Below, one piece after another: positions 6,841-14,427 of a stretch of 64,000 nucleotides of DNA. Position 1 is the stretch's first letter. Every line of letters starts with the position of its first letter. The notes below the pieces were generated by a model. That model was given only the letters and a program-made list of their open reading frames with translations, was not told where the DNA came from and did no database searches. The DNA is taken from the NCBI RefSeq assembly GCF_014212055.1, contig NZ_JACJVO010000016.1, positions 62,001-126,000 on the forward strand. Reading direction: 5' to 3'. Made by a program: the position numbers and the translations under genes. The stretch is from Cohnella zeiphila. GTDB lineage: Bacteria; Bacillota; Bacilli; Paenibacillales; Paenibacillaceae.

Positions 6841-7180
6841 GATCATCGCCCTCCAATATCGCTTTTATTGATTTCAATTGCTCAATTGTGAGTTGGTTAA
6901 GGTTTAGTTTCGAATCCAAGTAATAGATCAGGTCTTTCTTTTCGATTCCTTGTCTGATTTTGTCTGTTACGGGGTGGATGTGAAACGACGTCCATGAATC
7001 ATATCTGCAAACCCCATTTTTAAACGTCTTCCCATCTGCCGTCTTGATTTGTCTAGTTGGCGTTATTTTTTCGATTGTCGTTATTATGTCTCCGTGAAAT
7101 CTACTGTGGTACGTGACTTCATCGCCAACCTTTAGTCCTTGAAGCCAGTTCATATGTTCATCTCGGCCCAACATACTCAT
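6821..7180 (-). CDS. Phage protein of unknown function (119 aa)
   Basis: ATG 7180 follows AAGGAGAATAGGAA. Residues 10-70 look like a small beta-barrel (WLQGLKVGDEVTYHSRFHGD, then ITTIEKITPTRQIKTADGKT). Residues 80-110 are helical (LNLNQLTIEQLKSIKAILEG). The barrel resembles hypothetical phage proteins that read modified substrates, but no catalytic motif is seen. Confidence 0.65.
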   Translation of the reverse strand: MSMLGRDEHMNWLQGLKVGDEVTYHSRFHGDIITTIEKITPTRQIKTADGKTFKNGVCRYDSWTSFHIHPVTDKIRQGIEKKDLIYYLDSKLNLNQLTIEQLKSIKAILEGDDHGRKSK

Positions 7181-7254
7181 TTCCTATTCTCCTTCCTCAA
7201 CTTCGACCTCTTAACGTCTGCTGCAATGCCACGTAACCACGCCGCCTTGTTCAT
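7177..7254 (-). CDS. Basic micropeptide (25 aa), translationally coupled
   Basis: ATG 7254 after GAGAGAGGCAT; product MNKAAWLRGIAADVKRSKLR, tail KENRK. Its stop overlaps the next start in ATGA form. Short and not recognised; the coupling and ribosome site are the main support. Confidence 0.4.
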   Translation of the reverse strand: MNKAAWLRGIAADVKRSKLRKENRK

Positions 7255-7349
7255 ATGCCTCTCTCGCTTTCTGTGAGCCTCATACGGCACTCATTTTGAT
7301 AGATTGGTAGTTTTACCTGTCCAGACTACAGAATCGCTCTAAACGCCTC

Positions 7350-7511
7350 CTAGGCCCCTTGCCGTTGAAGTGTATCAATCAGCGTGTCCAACTCATTCTT
7401 TCGTTGCTTCAAACGTTCCAACTTTGGGCATATGACATTCGCCCATTCGATACGCCTCTGGATTTCGCTTCGTTCGGCTGTGTAGATTGAGAGAAGTTGT
7501 TGGTCGGTCAT
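7350..7511 (-). CDS. Small helical phage protein (53 aa)
   Basis: The ATG at 7511 overlaps the rusA stop (ATGA). The product is almost wholly alpha-helical (MTDQQLLSIYTAERSEIQRR, then KLERLKQRKNELDTLIDTLQ), with one cysteine. It is probably translated from the rusA message. Bases 7255-7349 after it hold nothing recognisable. Confidence 0.6.
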   Translation of the reverse strand: MTDQQLLSIYTAERSEIQRRIEWANVICPKLERLKQRKNELDTLIDTLQRQGA

Positions 7512-7867
7512 GAGACTTCCTCCAGATGAATCAGGATATACGGGTTCTTGCTGATTCCCCCACGCTTAATCCGCAGCTCTGGCACATGGTCAAAGTTGTC
7601 GTCCGGCAGAATACCCGCCTTAACCAATCCGTCTTGCAGCATCTTGGCGCTGGCCGCGTAATTATCCGGATCTCTTCTACGCTTATCCGGGAAGAAGAAT
7701 TCATACGTGATACTCGCCGCTTTGATCGGCACGATTTTCTGCTCCTTGACGATGAACCACATGACTCGTTCCCATTCGGTCTTTTCTTTTGCGATGGTCT
7801 GGAAGTGCATTCGTCTAAGCTCGTTCTGAGTTGGCGGCAGGTTATTTACTTTGATCGTTTGGTTCAC
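7508..7867 (-). CDS. rusA: RusA-family Holliday junction resolvase
   Basis: This 119-residue protein shows the RusA pattern: N-terminal NLPPTQNELRRMHF, a central beta-strand region, and the catalytic acidic motif RRRDPDNYAASAKMLQDGL. A further aspartate pair follows in GILPDDNFDHV. RusA homodimers cut four-way DNA junctions symmetrically at CC sites, processing replication and recombination intermediates before packaging. Length matches the family. It belongs to the phage replication block with DnaB-like, DnaD-like and ERF genes. Confidence 0.9.
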   Translation of the reverse strand: MNQTIKVNNLPPTQNELRRMHFQTIAKEKTEWERVMWFIVKEQKIVPIKAASITYEFFFPDKRRRDPDNYAASAKMLQDGLVKAGILPDDNFDHVPELRIKRGGISKNPYILIHLEEVS

Positions 7868-8066
7868 TTCTCATCACCTTCACTTTCGCATCAAGCGAAT
7901 CATATTCGCGTAATATTTCCGTCGTATATTTCTTAAGAATTCCATAGACTTCTGCATAAGCATCCAATCGACCAGCCTCGAATGCCTGTTGAAATAACCC
8001 TTCAGACTTTTTCCTCTTAGATGTTTCATAGAGTTCGTTATTCATCCGCAATAAAATATCTCTCAC
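7842..8066 (-). CDS. Helical phage protein of unknown function (74 aa)
   Basis: ATG 8066 after GAGGGTTGATGAGAAGTGAG. The product begins MRDILLRMNNELYETSKRKK and is predicted helical; it includes GRLDAYAEVYGILKKYTTEI. It overlaps the start of rusA by 26 bases. A start at the internal ATG of RMNNELYE is possible. Confidence 0.6.
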   Translation of the reverse strand: MRDILLRMNNELYETSKRKKSEGLFQQAFEAGRLDAYAEVYGILKKYTTEILREYDSLDAKVKVMRSEPNDQSK

Positions 8067-8072
8067 TTCTCA

Positions 8073-8426
8073 TCAACCCTCACTCTCTAGCTTGGCTAAT
8101 AGTGCTGCTTTACAGATTGCTTCCTCTGGTGTTGAACATTTATGAACATGATGGTTGTAACAAAATACCGCGTGCCACCCTTCACCCCACGCGCTGAGTT
8201 CTCCGAGGTAATTCACAATGAATCCTTCAGGATCGAACTTCCCAACAATTTCCCAGGCTGCGGCTATGTCGGTCGATGGTTCCCACTGTTTATTCAGTCC
8301 ATCGATGATGAATACTCCGTATTCACGGTTGGCAACCTCAAATCCCATCACATGCTCCGCAATAAGCGCATCGAGTTCTCTCCCCGGCTCCATAGCCAGG
8401 ATAGCGGCGCGGTCTAGTTTACTCAT
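8073..8426 (-). CDS. Phage ABA-sandwich domain protein (117 aa)
   Basis: The pattern REL(D)ALIAEHVMGFEV, then IDGLNKQWEPSTDIAAAWEI and a C-terminal EEAICKAALLAKLE, matches the Phage_ABA_S family (PF18066 type), small alpha-beta-alpha proteins of unknown function found in many Firmicute and enterobacterial phages. The start follows GGAGAGATAACAGGG. It lies next to the replication helicase; no activity is known. Confidence 0.75.
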   Translation of the reverse strand: MSKLDRAAILAMEPGRELDALIAEHVMGFEVANREYGVFIIDGLNKQWEPSTDIAAAWEIVGKFDPEGFIVNYLGELSAWGEGWHAVFCYNHHVHKCSTPEEAICKAALLAKLESEG

Positions 8427-8495
8427 CCCTGTTATCTCTCCTTTGCTGATAATGCATGGTTAAGAGTGCGAAGCACCCGTAGGTGCTGCTCTTTC

Positions 8496-9869
8496 TTATG
8501 CTGATCCGTTTCGTCTTCGAGCAGTGCGGTGATTCGTGATATAGCCCTCTGAATTTGGTTGTGGCCGTTCGATCTCGTCCTCATAGCGCATCACCCATCC
8601 TTTGAACCGGTATTTGAATGTGCCTGTTCCGGTGTCGCGGCCTTTGGCAATCGATGAATTGACGATGACACCGTTGCTTGTGTCATTTTGATCAGGCTCT
8701 TTCCAAAGGAATTCAACGATATCGGCCTCTTGCTCGATGTCCCCTGACTCCTTCAGGTGGTGGAGCTGCGGTTCCCCTTCGGCTCCTTCACGATTAAGTT
8801 GGGCCAGCAGAATGACGGGGCACTCCATTTCCTGCGCGATGTACTTGAATGTTTTCGCCACTTCCCCGACTACTTGCGCCCTGGTCATCCCGTTTTTAGC
8901 TGGAATGTTCATCCGCGTAAGGTAATCAACGAATATGGCTCCAACCTTCCCGGAATTTCGCTTGACCTGCCTTGCGACCGATCGGACATGTTCAACCGTG
9001 ATTCCATGCGAGTCCTCAACCTTAAATGGATATTGACCGACTACCTTATGCGCCTTCATGATCGTGACCTTTTCGTCTGCGGTAAGGTTCTTCATGCGGA
9101 TTTTTGCAAAGGAGATGCCGGTAAGGTTCGCCATGATCCTGTTTTTGAGTTGACTAAAGGTCATCTCTTGCGACCAAAACAAGATGTCTCCGCAATTCTG
9201 CTGTGCAATTTGATACGCCATTTGAAGCGCTTTTGCTGTCTTCCCGACAGATGGTCGGCCAGCCATGATATAGAGCCAGCCGCGTCCGATCCCTCCGAAC
9301 TGTTCGTCAAACTGCGGGAAGCCGGTTTTTATCAGGTCATCATGGGTATTAAGGAATTGCTCATACTCTTCTGCAGTATCGTCGAACGTCCTCATGTTGC
9401 CCGTAGTCTTTGGCCTCAACTGGTTCACAAGGGAATCAACCGCCGCATAGCATTCTTCTGCCGTCTCGTAATCCCGTTCCCTAGCGACTTGTATAATGTC
9501 CTGCGCCAGCCTAACGCATTTCCGTTGCAACGAATGATTCATGACGATGTTCGCGTAGTGCACGGCATACCCGCCTGTTGGTGCAGCTCGTGATAGTTCG
9601 GATAGATAGCCAACGCCGCCAGCTTGTTCTAACTGCCCGCGACGGTTTAACGCGTCAACAACCGTCATAATCTCGATTGGCATTGATTTTCCGTGCATGT
9701 GCTTTAATGCCTTGAAGATTAAGGAGTGCCGCTCGGAAAAGAAGTCATCGTACGAAAGGATCTGAATAAGGTCGTCCATCTTTGTTGGATCGAAGAACAC
9801 GGACGCTAAAACCTGCTGTTCGGCTTTAAGCGCCGTATCGTGATCAAAGATTGATAATTGGTCGTTCAT
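8496..9869 (-). CDS. dnaB: DnaB-like replicative DNA helicase
   Basis: This 457-residue protein has the DnaB N-terminal helical domain (LKAEQQVLASVFFDPTKMDD and onward) and a linker near residue 150. The RecA-like ATPase follows: Walker A in MAGRPSVGKTAKALQMAY (about residue 203-220), Walker B in VGAIFVDYLTRM (about 315), H4-type ILLAQLNREGAEG and the arginine-finger region in FKYRFKG. It is the hexameric ring helicase for phage replication, probably loaded by the DnaD-like protein encoded just upstream, whose 3' end overlaps it by 26 bases. Confidence 0.93.
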   Translation of the reverse strand: MNDQLSIFDHDTALKAEQQVLASVFFDPTKMDDLIQILSYDDFFSERHSLIFKALKHMHGKSMPIEIMTVVDALNRRGQLEQAGGVGYLSELSRAAPTGGYAVHYANIVMNHSLQRKCVRLAQDIIQVARERDYETAEECYAAVDSLVNQLRPKTTGNMRTFDDTAEEYEQFLNTHDDLIKTGFPQFDEQFGGIGRGWLYIMAGRPSVGKTAKALQMAYQIAQQNCGDILFWSQEMTFSQLKNRIMANLTGISFAKIRMKNLTADEKVTIMKAHKVVGQYPFKVEDSHGITVEHVRSVARQVKRNSGKVGAIFVDYLTRMNIPAKNGMTRAQVVGEVAKTFKYIAQEMECPVILLAQLNREGAEGEPQLHHLKESGDIEQEADIVEFLWKEPDQNDTSNGVIVNSSIAKGRDTGTGTFKYRFKGWVMRYEDEIERPQPNSEGYITNHRTARRRNGSA

Positions 9870-10653
9870 TCGGACGCTCCCTTTCCATCTTCAACCGTTC
9901 TTCTTCTGAAAACTTTGGTGATGGTTTTTCCTTCTCAGTCCAAGGCTCGTCAACTCCATCTGATCGCCAATTCTTAAGAATGCCATTCACGAAGCTAAGG
10001 TTTCGTTTTCCGCGCCTTACAGAAACCTTCATCGCTTCGCAAACCCAACGTTCTCCGTAGTCATTAACAAGGTCATCCAAGTCATCACGAATGGATGAAC
10101 TGAGTAGCCCAAACCCTTCCGATTCGTAGAAGTTATAGATATTTGGGAAAACGACGACGACAGGTACCTTTTCTTGTTGTTGTTTTTCTTCTTGTTCTTG
10201 TTCTTGTTCTTCTTTTTCCCCATACTCTGCCAAACCGGTTTGTCTGAGTATCGATAGGGTATCGATAGGGTATCCATACCGTTTACATAGTTGTCCAAAC
10301 TCTTCAATAAAGGGTATATGCTTAACGGTTTCCAATTCTTTGACACAACAAGAGATAATCTTCGGGCTTTTCATATTGTTGTGCTTTGTCCAGTTGAGAA
10401 GGAAAATTTCTCTCGTCTCTTCGTTGTACTTGATCTTTTTGTATCCGATGAATTTATGAATGAGTTCGAATATGCGATCCGGAGATAACCCCGTTTCCAT
10501 TTCGATAACCTTAAGCGGCAACTCATAAATACCGCATTGGGTAGTCTTACTATTGGTCATCAGGTACAAGTAGAAATACTTTTCCTCTGCTGGAAGCGTT
10601 AAGATAAACCCGTCTTGCCAATAGCTCACGTGAATCTGCCGATACTTTGCCAC
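9844..10653 (-). CDS. DnaD-like phage replication protein
   Basis: This 269-residue protein opens with a winged-helix region (MAKYRQIHVSYWQDGFILTL, then PAEEKYFYLYLMTNSKTTQC). A Glu/Gln-rich linker follows (about residues 145-162). The C-terminal DnaD/DnaB-type domain includes FYESEGFGLLSSSIRDDLDD and FVNGILKNWRSDGV. Such proteins bind the phage origin and help load the replicative helicase. The Gln/Glu linker is encoded by a low-complexity repeat (10180-10215). Ribosome site GGAAGGAGGAAATGGG; the GTG at 10653 reads as Met. Confidence 0.85.
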   Translation of the reverse strand: MAKYRQIHVSYWQDGFILTLPAEEKYFYLYLMTNSKTTQCGIYELPLKVIEMETGLSPDRIFELIHKFIGYKKIKYNEETREIFLLNWTKHNNMKSPKIISCCVKELETVKHIPFIEEFGQLCKRYGYPIDTLSILRQTGLAEYGEKEEQEQEQEEKQQQEKVPVVVVFPNIYNFYESEGFGLLSSSIRDDLDDLVNDYGERWVCEAMKVSVRRGKRNLSFVNGILKNWRSDGVDEPWTEKEKPSPKFSEEERLKMERERPNERPIINL

Positions 10654-10683
10654 CCCATTTCCTCCTTCCCACCAAGAGGGGAG

Positions 10684-10767
10684 TTACCCCCTCCGCAATG
10701 TGTTGTCTAATGCTCTCCGCGATTTGTCGTAGATGATCCATAGGTTGAGATAGATCATGTCATTCAT
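10684..10767 (-). CDS. Possible micropeptide (27 aa)
   Basis: Starts at an ATG inside the end of the upstream zinc-protein gene and ends at 10684, filling the otherwise empty gap before the DnaD-like gene. Product begins MNDMIYLNLWIIYDKSRRAL. A competing frame starts at 10741 and runs into the DnaD-like gene out of frame. Neither is well supported. Confidence 0.25.
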   Translation of the reverse strand: MNDMIYLNLWIIYDKSRRALDNTLRRG

Positions 10768-10957
10768 CTGCTTGTCCCTCCAGAGCGCCCAAACCTATAG
10801 CCATCTCTTTTGGTACTTCGACGACTCCCGAGCCGCCACACATTCTGCAAATCTCCTGCTCAGGATATCCGCTGTATGCGTGGGTGACTGTCCACCCGTC
10901 TCCTTCACAATCTAAGCAATCGACCTTTACCAACTCCGTCCCCGGGTTCATGGTCAT
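10760..10957 (-). CDS. DnaJ-type zinc-finger small protein (65 aa)
   Basis: Contains CLDCEGDGW and CRMCGGSG, two CxxCxGxG-like repeats as in the central zinc domain of DnaJ, separated by about 18 residues. Together they make one zinc module; there is no J domain. The start at 10957 overlaps the previous stop (ATGA). Such truncated DnaJ-finger proteins are common in phage replication regions; role unknown. Confidence 0.7.
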   Translation of the reverse strand: MTMNPGTELVKVDCLDCEGDGWTVTHAYSGYPEQEICRMCGGSGVVEVPKEMAIGLGALEGQADE

Positions 10958-11280
10958 TCTTGGCCTCCCTCGGACAAATTTGGAAGCTCGCCAGTTTCAA
11001 CGAATGCATTCAGGATTGGAAGAAGTTCTTTAACCTGATCACGAGTCAGATGCATCCTTGTGTCCATTGCCACTCTTTTTGGCATCGGATATGGAACCCA
11101 TCCCGTTCCACCTCCTAGCGTTTGATTTGCCATAATCCTTGGATTTGCTTCCGAACACCCAAACCAAATGGCGTCTTCCGTCGCAATCGACGACTTCTGT
11201 ATGCTGCATTCAATTCCGTAAAAATCCTCGAAAATGATAATATCGAATCCACGATTGGTAACACCTTGTTTGATCTCCAT
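10954..11280 (-). CDS. Conserved phage protein of unknown function (108 aa)
   Basis: Begins MEIKQGVTNRGFDIIIFEDF and contains CSIQKSSIATEDAIWFGCSE, then a C-terminal helical part MHLTRDQVKELLPILNAFVE. I recognise this layout from conserved hypothetical proteins widespread in Bacillus and Paenibacillus phages and plasmids. The C-terminal segment resembles small DNA-associated helpers. No catalytic motif. Start follows GGGGAGAAGAAGGAAC. Confidence 0.75.
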   Translation of the reverse strand: MEIKQGVTNRGFDIIIFEDFYGIECSIQKSSIATEDAIWFGCSEANPRIMANQTLGGGTGWVPYPMPKRVAMDTRMHLTRDQVKELLPILNAFVETGELPNLSEGGQE

Positions 11281-11337
11281 GTTCCTTCTTCTCCCCTTAA
11301 TTGGATAATGACCCTGTATCGGACTCTGGGATTTGAT

Positions 11338-11778
11338 TTAAGCTGAGAGCAATTCCGGATTTTCGTGGATGTTGCCGATTATTTCTAACGCCTGTTTTCC
11401 CTCAAAATCCAAAGGCAATCCTTTTTCGTTGTCTTCTTCGATGAACCATGAGTTATGCAAAAACTTCACCGTTCCGCTTACTGACCATCCATTTTCGATT
11501 CCGACATCCATGTACCCATTGCCTTGAATCACGTATTCTTCATCACGCTTGGTTAGAGTTACGAAATCTCCCTCAAAAATCTCCTTGCCGTTGCGGTCTT
11601 GGAGGCCGGTATACTGACCGACCGTTTCAGGATCGACCTTCACCCAATATTCCGTGTTGAAGTATTCGCTGTCCCATTCAACAATAGGTCCGACAATGAC
11701 GTCAGTCCCGATCAGATTTCCGTATACCCATTCGCCGGTATCGATATGACGGCCGCGAAATTTAATCTCCCTGCTCAA
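11338..11778 (-). CDS. YopX family phage protein
   Basis: The conserved YopX pattern is clear: SREIKFRGRHIDTGEWVYGN at the start, VDPETVGQYTGLQDRNGKEI in the middle and EIIGNIHENPELL at the end. I placed the start at the TTG of residue 1 before SREIKFRG, which follows GGGAGAGAGCCAAA, because other YopX proteins begin MSREIKFR. It overlaps the previous gene by 17 bases. YopX proteins are common in phages (first named in SPbeta); function unknown. Confidence 0.85.
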   Translation of the reverse strand: MSREIKFRGRHIDTGEWVYGNLIGTDVIVGPIVEWDSEYFNTEYWVKVDPETVGQYTGLQDRNGKEIFEGDFVTLTKRDEEYVIQGNGYMDVGIENGWSVSGTVKFLHNSWFIEEDNEKGLPLDFEGKQALEIIGNIHENPELLSA

Positions 11779-12223
11779 TTTGGCTCTCTCCCTTCTCATA
11801 ACGGGATAGGATGCGTCTTGCGAGATGCGGATCGACTAGACCTTGCGCGTATTGCGTCAACGCTTTTCGGTAATCGTCCCGTTCTTCCATCGTGCGAATT
11901 CCTACTCGTTGGAAAGAATCGCGTTCCTCTCGGATCCGTTCGTTCTCTTCTCGGGACTGTTGGAGTACTCGATTAAACGCCGCTGCTTGCTCCTCCACCG
12001 TATCTCCGAGTTCAACGCCAGTAAGCCGCACAAACTCATTGACTTCCTTTTCGATACGCAGAAGGATTTGATACTTTTCTTCATTTCGCTGTTCGAGTTG
12101 TTCGTTCTGTTGGAGGAGATAGCGGATATCGCCCATCAATTCGTGCAGCGTTCCAGCGTTGTACGGGATCACCCTTCCGGGCTTCGATTTCTCCCATAGA
12201 GCTTCTATCCTGTTATCAGGCAT
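11762..12223 (-). CDS. Coiled-coil phage protein (153 aa)
   Basis: The start MPDNRIEALWEKSKPGRVIP at 12223 follows GGAGGATTCCG. After about 30 residues the protein is a long coiled coil (LQQNEQLEQRNEEKYQILLR and QSREENERIREERDSFQRVG). No enzyme motif. Likely a structural or regulatory accessory factor of the early region; unassigned. Confidence 0.65.
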   Translation of the reverse strand: MPDNRIEALWEKSKPGRVIPYNAGTLHELMGDIRYLLQQNEQLEQRNEEKYQILLRIEKEVNEFVRLTGVELGDTVEEQAAAFNRVLQQSREENERIREERDSFQRVGIRTMEERDDYRKALTQYAQGLVDPHLARRILSRYEKGESQIEQGD

Positions 12224-12488
12224 CGGAATCCTCCAATCCAGCAAGGCGCTCCAGTTCTGTCATCTCTACATAACCTTCGTCACGTCTTTCCGCTTGTTGA
12301 GTCGCAGCATATCTGATCATTCCCAACTTGTATTCCATGATCTTGCGGACTATCTCCTGCCGACTCTCCTCTACGCATACCACATCGGACATCGTGTTGA
12401 TCTGCGATCCGTCTGCGTCTCCTACAATTGACGTGATCAATTCCGGCGCTATGCTGATTTGACCATTATTCGTTGTTAAAGTGATCAT
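12216..12488 (-). CDS. Phage protein of unknown function (90 aa)
   Basis: MITLTTNNGQISIAPELITS resembles the opening of FlbD-like small proteins, and the rest is helical. It overlaps both neighbours by a few bases. The FlbD-like start may be chance; no function is assigned. Confidence 0.6.
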   Translation of the reverse strand: MITLTTNNGQISIAPELITSIVGDADGSQINTMSDVVCVEESRQEIVRKIMEYKLGMIRYAATQQAERRDEGYVEMTELERLAGLEDSDA

Positions 12489-12760
12489 TCTCCATCCTCC
12501 TTCTGCTCACCGCTAGGGCAGAGGGCTTCAAGCTCATTCCAAACGGCGCGTAACTCCTTCACGATCTCATTGCTTACTGGAGTTCCCCACCGCTGCTGGT
12601 CAGCTATTCGCCGTCTAAAAACATCTGCTAGAGAGGGGATGGACGGGAGGGATTCGATCATCTTCTCCACGATTCCGTATGCCCCACGCAATTCAGGATT
12701 AATGGATTTTAAATGGGAAATTCCTTCAGATATCGCCTTACGGCATACAGCGTCACTCAT
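12485..12760 (-). CDS. Phage protein of unknown function (91 aa)
   Basis: I chose ATG 12760 (MSDAVCRKAISEGISHLKSI) because GAGGAGGCCACCAATC precedes it. The product is helical with a central ESLPSIPSLADVFRRRIADQ and a single cysteine in each end. It overlaps the upstream gene by eight bases. Not recognised. Confidence 0.6.
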   Translation of the reverse strand: MSDAVCRKAISEGISHLKSINPELRGAYGIVEKMIESLPSIPSLADVFRRRIADQQRWGTPVSNEIVKELRAVWNELEALCPSGEQKEDGE

Positions 12761-13019
12761 GATTGGTGGCCTCCTCGATCTCATAGAACTCAATCGGCGC
12801 GTAATGACTGTATTTCTCGCTCCACCCAACGCTGATCTCAGTGCCAATCTTCGGATTCATGCGACCATGAACCTCTTCGAAGCGGACCTTCCACCCGTCC
12901 CAATCTTTGCCACTCTTACCCCTCTCATCTGCGATGATGGTAACAATGGCTTTATATAATGGTCTCTCGACCATCACATAACGCTTGCCGACTTGAATTT
13001 TATCTGCATTCAATCGCAT
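12753..13019 (-). CDS. Phage protein of unknown function (88 aa, beta-rich)
   Basis: Starts MRLNADKIQVGKRYVMVERP after AAAAGGAGAAATCGGAT. Beta-strand-rich, with the segment DWDGWKVRFEEVHGRMNPKI, like small phage barrel proteins. Leads the chain of overlapping genes 13019 to 11338. Confidence 0.6.
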   Translation of the reverse strand: MRLNADKIQVGKRYVMVERPLYKAIVTIIADERGKSGKDWDGWKVRFEEVHGRMNPKIGTEISVGWSEKYSHYAPIEFYEIEEATNHE

Positions 13020-13043
13020 ATCCGATTTCTCCTTTTCGGGTAG

Positions 13044-13226
13044 TTAAAATAACGTTAACGTTTTCGCTTTCTCATTGATTGATTCGATCCATCTGTTTAA
13101 TGCTTCCCGGCCGGGACAAACTGGAGAAGGACATTCCGGTCTTAGTTAACATCCGCCGCAGTCTTTGTCGTAGTGTTCTCGGCAAATGAACTTTGATTGG
13201 TCGGATAATTCCGTTTTATTGCCCAT
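13044..13226 (-). pseudogene. Zinc-binding phage protein interrupted by an in-frame TAA
   Basis: After AGGAAAGAGAAT, ATG 13226 opens MGNKTELSDQSKFICREHYD, then KDCGGC and a TAA at 13148-13146. The same frame continues without a further stop for 33 codons (LRPECPSPVCPGREALNRWI, then ESINEKAKTLTLF). The cysteine pattern runs across the stop (CREHYDKDCGGC-stop-LRPEC), as expected for one small zinc-binding protein. A single base change making TAA is the simplest reading. Translational readthrough is the alternative. Confidence 0.6.
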
Positions 13227-13259
13227 ATTCTCTTTCCTCCGTCCCCATAAAATCGTAAA

Positions 13260-13460
13260 ATGGATGTATCAACCAAATTGGTGGTGTTCAAGATGCAATA
13301 TGAAGAAATAGAAACTTATAAAGAGCATTTAATTTTGCAATATGAATCTGAGTCTGGATATCGCGTCGATTTTGGCACTTTAAGATCAAAGGAAGTTGCT
13401 ACCGTTGAAGAAGCTAGAGAATTGGTTGATTTCTACTTGTCTCCTGATGTAGGCGAGTAA
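13260..13460 (+). CDS. Lone plus-strand small protein (up to 66 aa)
   Basis: The frame is open from 13260; a start at ATG 13293 (MQYEEIETYKEHLILQYESE) is also possible. The product is acidic with plausible secondary structure (TVEEARELVDFYLSP). It runs against all neighbouring genes, between the zinc pseudogene and the methyltransferase, and is followed by an inverted repeat at 13473-13491. No strong ribosome site is seen for either start, so expression is uncertain. Confidence 0.5.
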   Translation: MDVSTKLVVFKMQYEEIETYKEHLILQYESESGYRVDFGTLRSKEVATVEEARELVDFYLSPDVGE

Positions 13461-13472
13461 TCCCTTATTTGG

Positions 13473-13491
13473 GGGAGGGGATGTCCCTCCC
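13473..13491. terminator. Inverted repeat between convergent genes
   Basis: GGGAGGG (13473-13479) and CCCTCCC (13485-13491) form a 7-bp stem between the plus-strand gene ending at 13460 and the minus-strand methyltransferase ending at 13502. No long T-run on either side, so termination would be weak. Confidence 0.4.
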
Positions 13492-13501
13492 TAAATGCTC
13501 T

Positions 13502-14374
13502 TTATTCGGCCTTCGCCTTCGGCTGGGTGGATTCGTTCGATTCGTAGGCGCTGTCGCGCAAAAGATCGTCTATCTGCTTGATTGCTGCTACGATGGGATA
13601 GATTTGCTGCGGGACAACGGCATTTCCGAGAGCCTTTATCCGCGCAGCTCGATTCTTGATTTCGTTCTTTATCCGAGGCGGCTCCCATTCATGTTGATTT
13701 TCCCCTCGTCCAGTTGGCCATCGATGTTGGTCCAATCTTTCGGAAACCCCATCAAGCATTCGACCCATTCGGGATTGAGCTGCCCTGATTGCTCCGATTG
13801 ATTCGCTTTCCAGTTGAAAATATCCGTTCGAAGCGAACTCGTTTGTCCCCCCCCATGATTCCCTTGTGAATCCGACGCGCTCGGAGTGGCCCAAAATGAT
13901 GACCCGGCTTCTCCTGTGTGGAGCACCGACAGCTGCAGCTGGAAGTACGATCGCTTCCCAGGAGTACGAGAGACTATCCAAGTCAGAAAGCACATCGTCG
14001 AGGCCCAAAGAGACGTGTCCAGCAACGTTCTCACCAACAAACCAACGGGGGCGGATCTCTTGTAATAGGCGCTTAACCTCAGGCCAGAGAGCGCGGTCAT
14101 CTTCTTGGCCTTCTCGCTCCCCGGAGAGACTGTAAGGCTGGCAAGGATATCCGGCGGAAATAAGTCCAACTGTTTGAGTGTCGATTCCATCCGCATCTAA
14201 CCTCTCTTTCGTAAGCGTACAAACGTCGTCATAAATGGGCACGTCAGGCCAATGCTTGCGGAGTACAGCTTGCGGGAACGGCTCTCTCTCGCAGAACGCA
14301 ACCGTTTTGATGCCGGCCCATTCGCAAGCGAGGTCGATTCCCCCGATACCGCTGAATAGGCTGAGTGCGTTCAT
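13502..14374 (-). CDS. DNA (cytosine-5) methyltransferase
   Basis: C5-methyltransferase motifs appear in order: motif I ALSLFSGIGGIDLACEWAG, motif IV with the catalytic Cys (SAGYPCQPYSLSG), motif VI ENVAGH, motif VIII variant APHRRSRVIILGHS, and motif X IKALGNAVVPQQIYPI. It transfers a methyl group from S-adenosylmethionine to cytosine C5. The region between VIII and X that holds target recognition is short. No restriction endonuclease gene lies beside it, so it is probably a solitary phage enzyme protecting against host restriction. Start ATG 14374 after AGGGTGGGAGAC. Confidence 0.93.
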   Translation of the reverse strand: MNALSLFSGIGGIDLACEWAGIKTVAFCEREPFPQAVLRKHWPDVPIYDDVCTLTKERLDADGIDTQTVGLISAGYPCQPYSLSGEREGQEDDRALWPEVKRLLQEIRPRWFVGENVAGHVSLGLDDVLSDLDSLSYSWEAIVLPAAAVGAPHRRSRVIILGHSERVGFTRESWGGTNEFASNGYFQLESESIGAIRAAQSRMGRMLDGVSERLDQHRWPTGRGENQHEWEPPRIKNEIKNRAARIKALGNAVVPQQIYPIVAAIKQIDDLLRDSAYESNESTQPKAKAE

Positions 14375-14427
14375 GTCTCCCACCCTCTAGGGGAATATCC
14401 CTGATATCCCCGGTATTGATGATTGCC

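Noticed and set aside
10550-10741. 63-codon frame entering the DnaD-like gene
   Set aside because: Most of it lies out of frame inside a well-supported gene.
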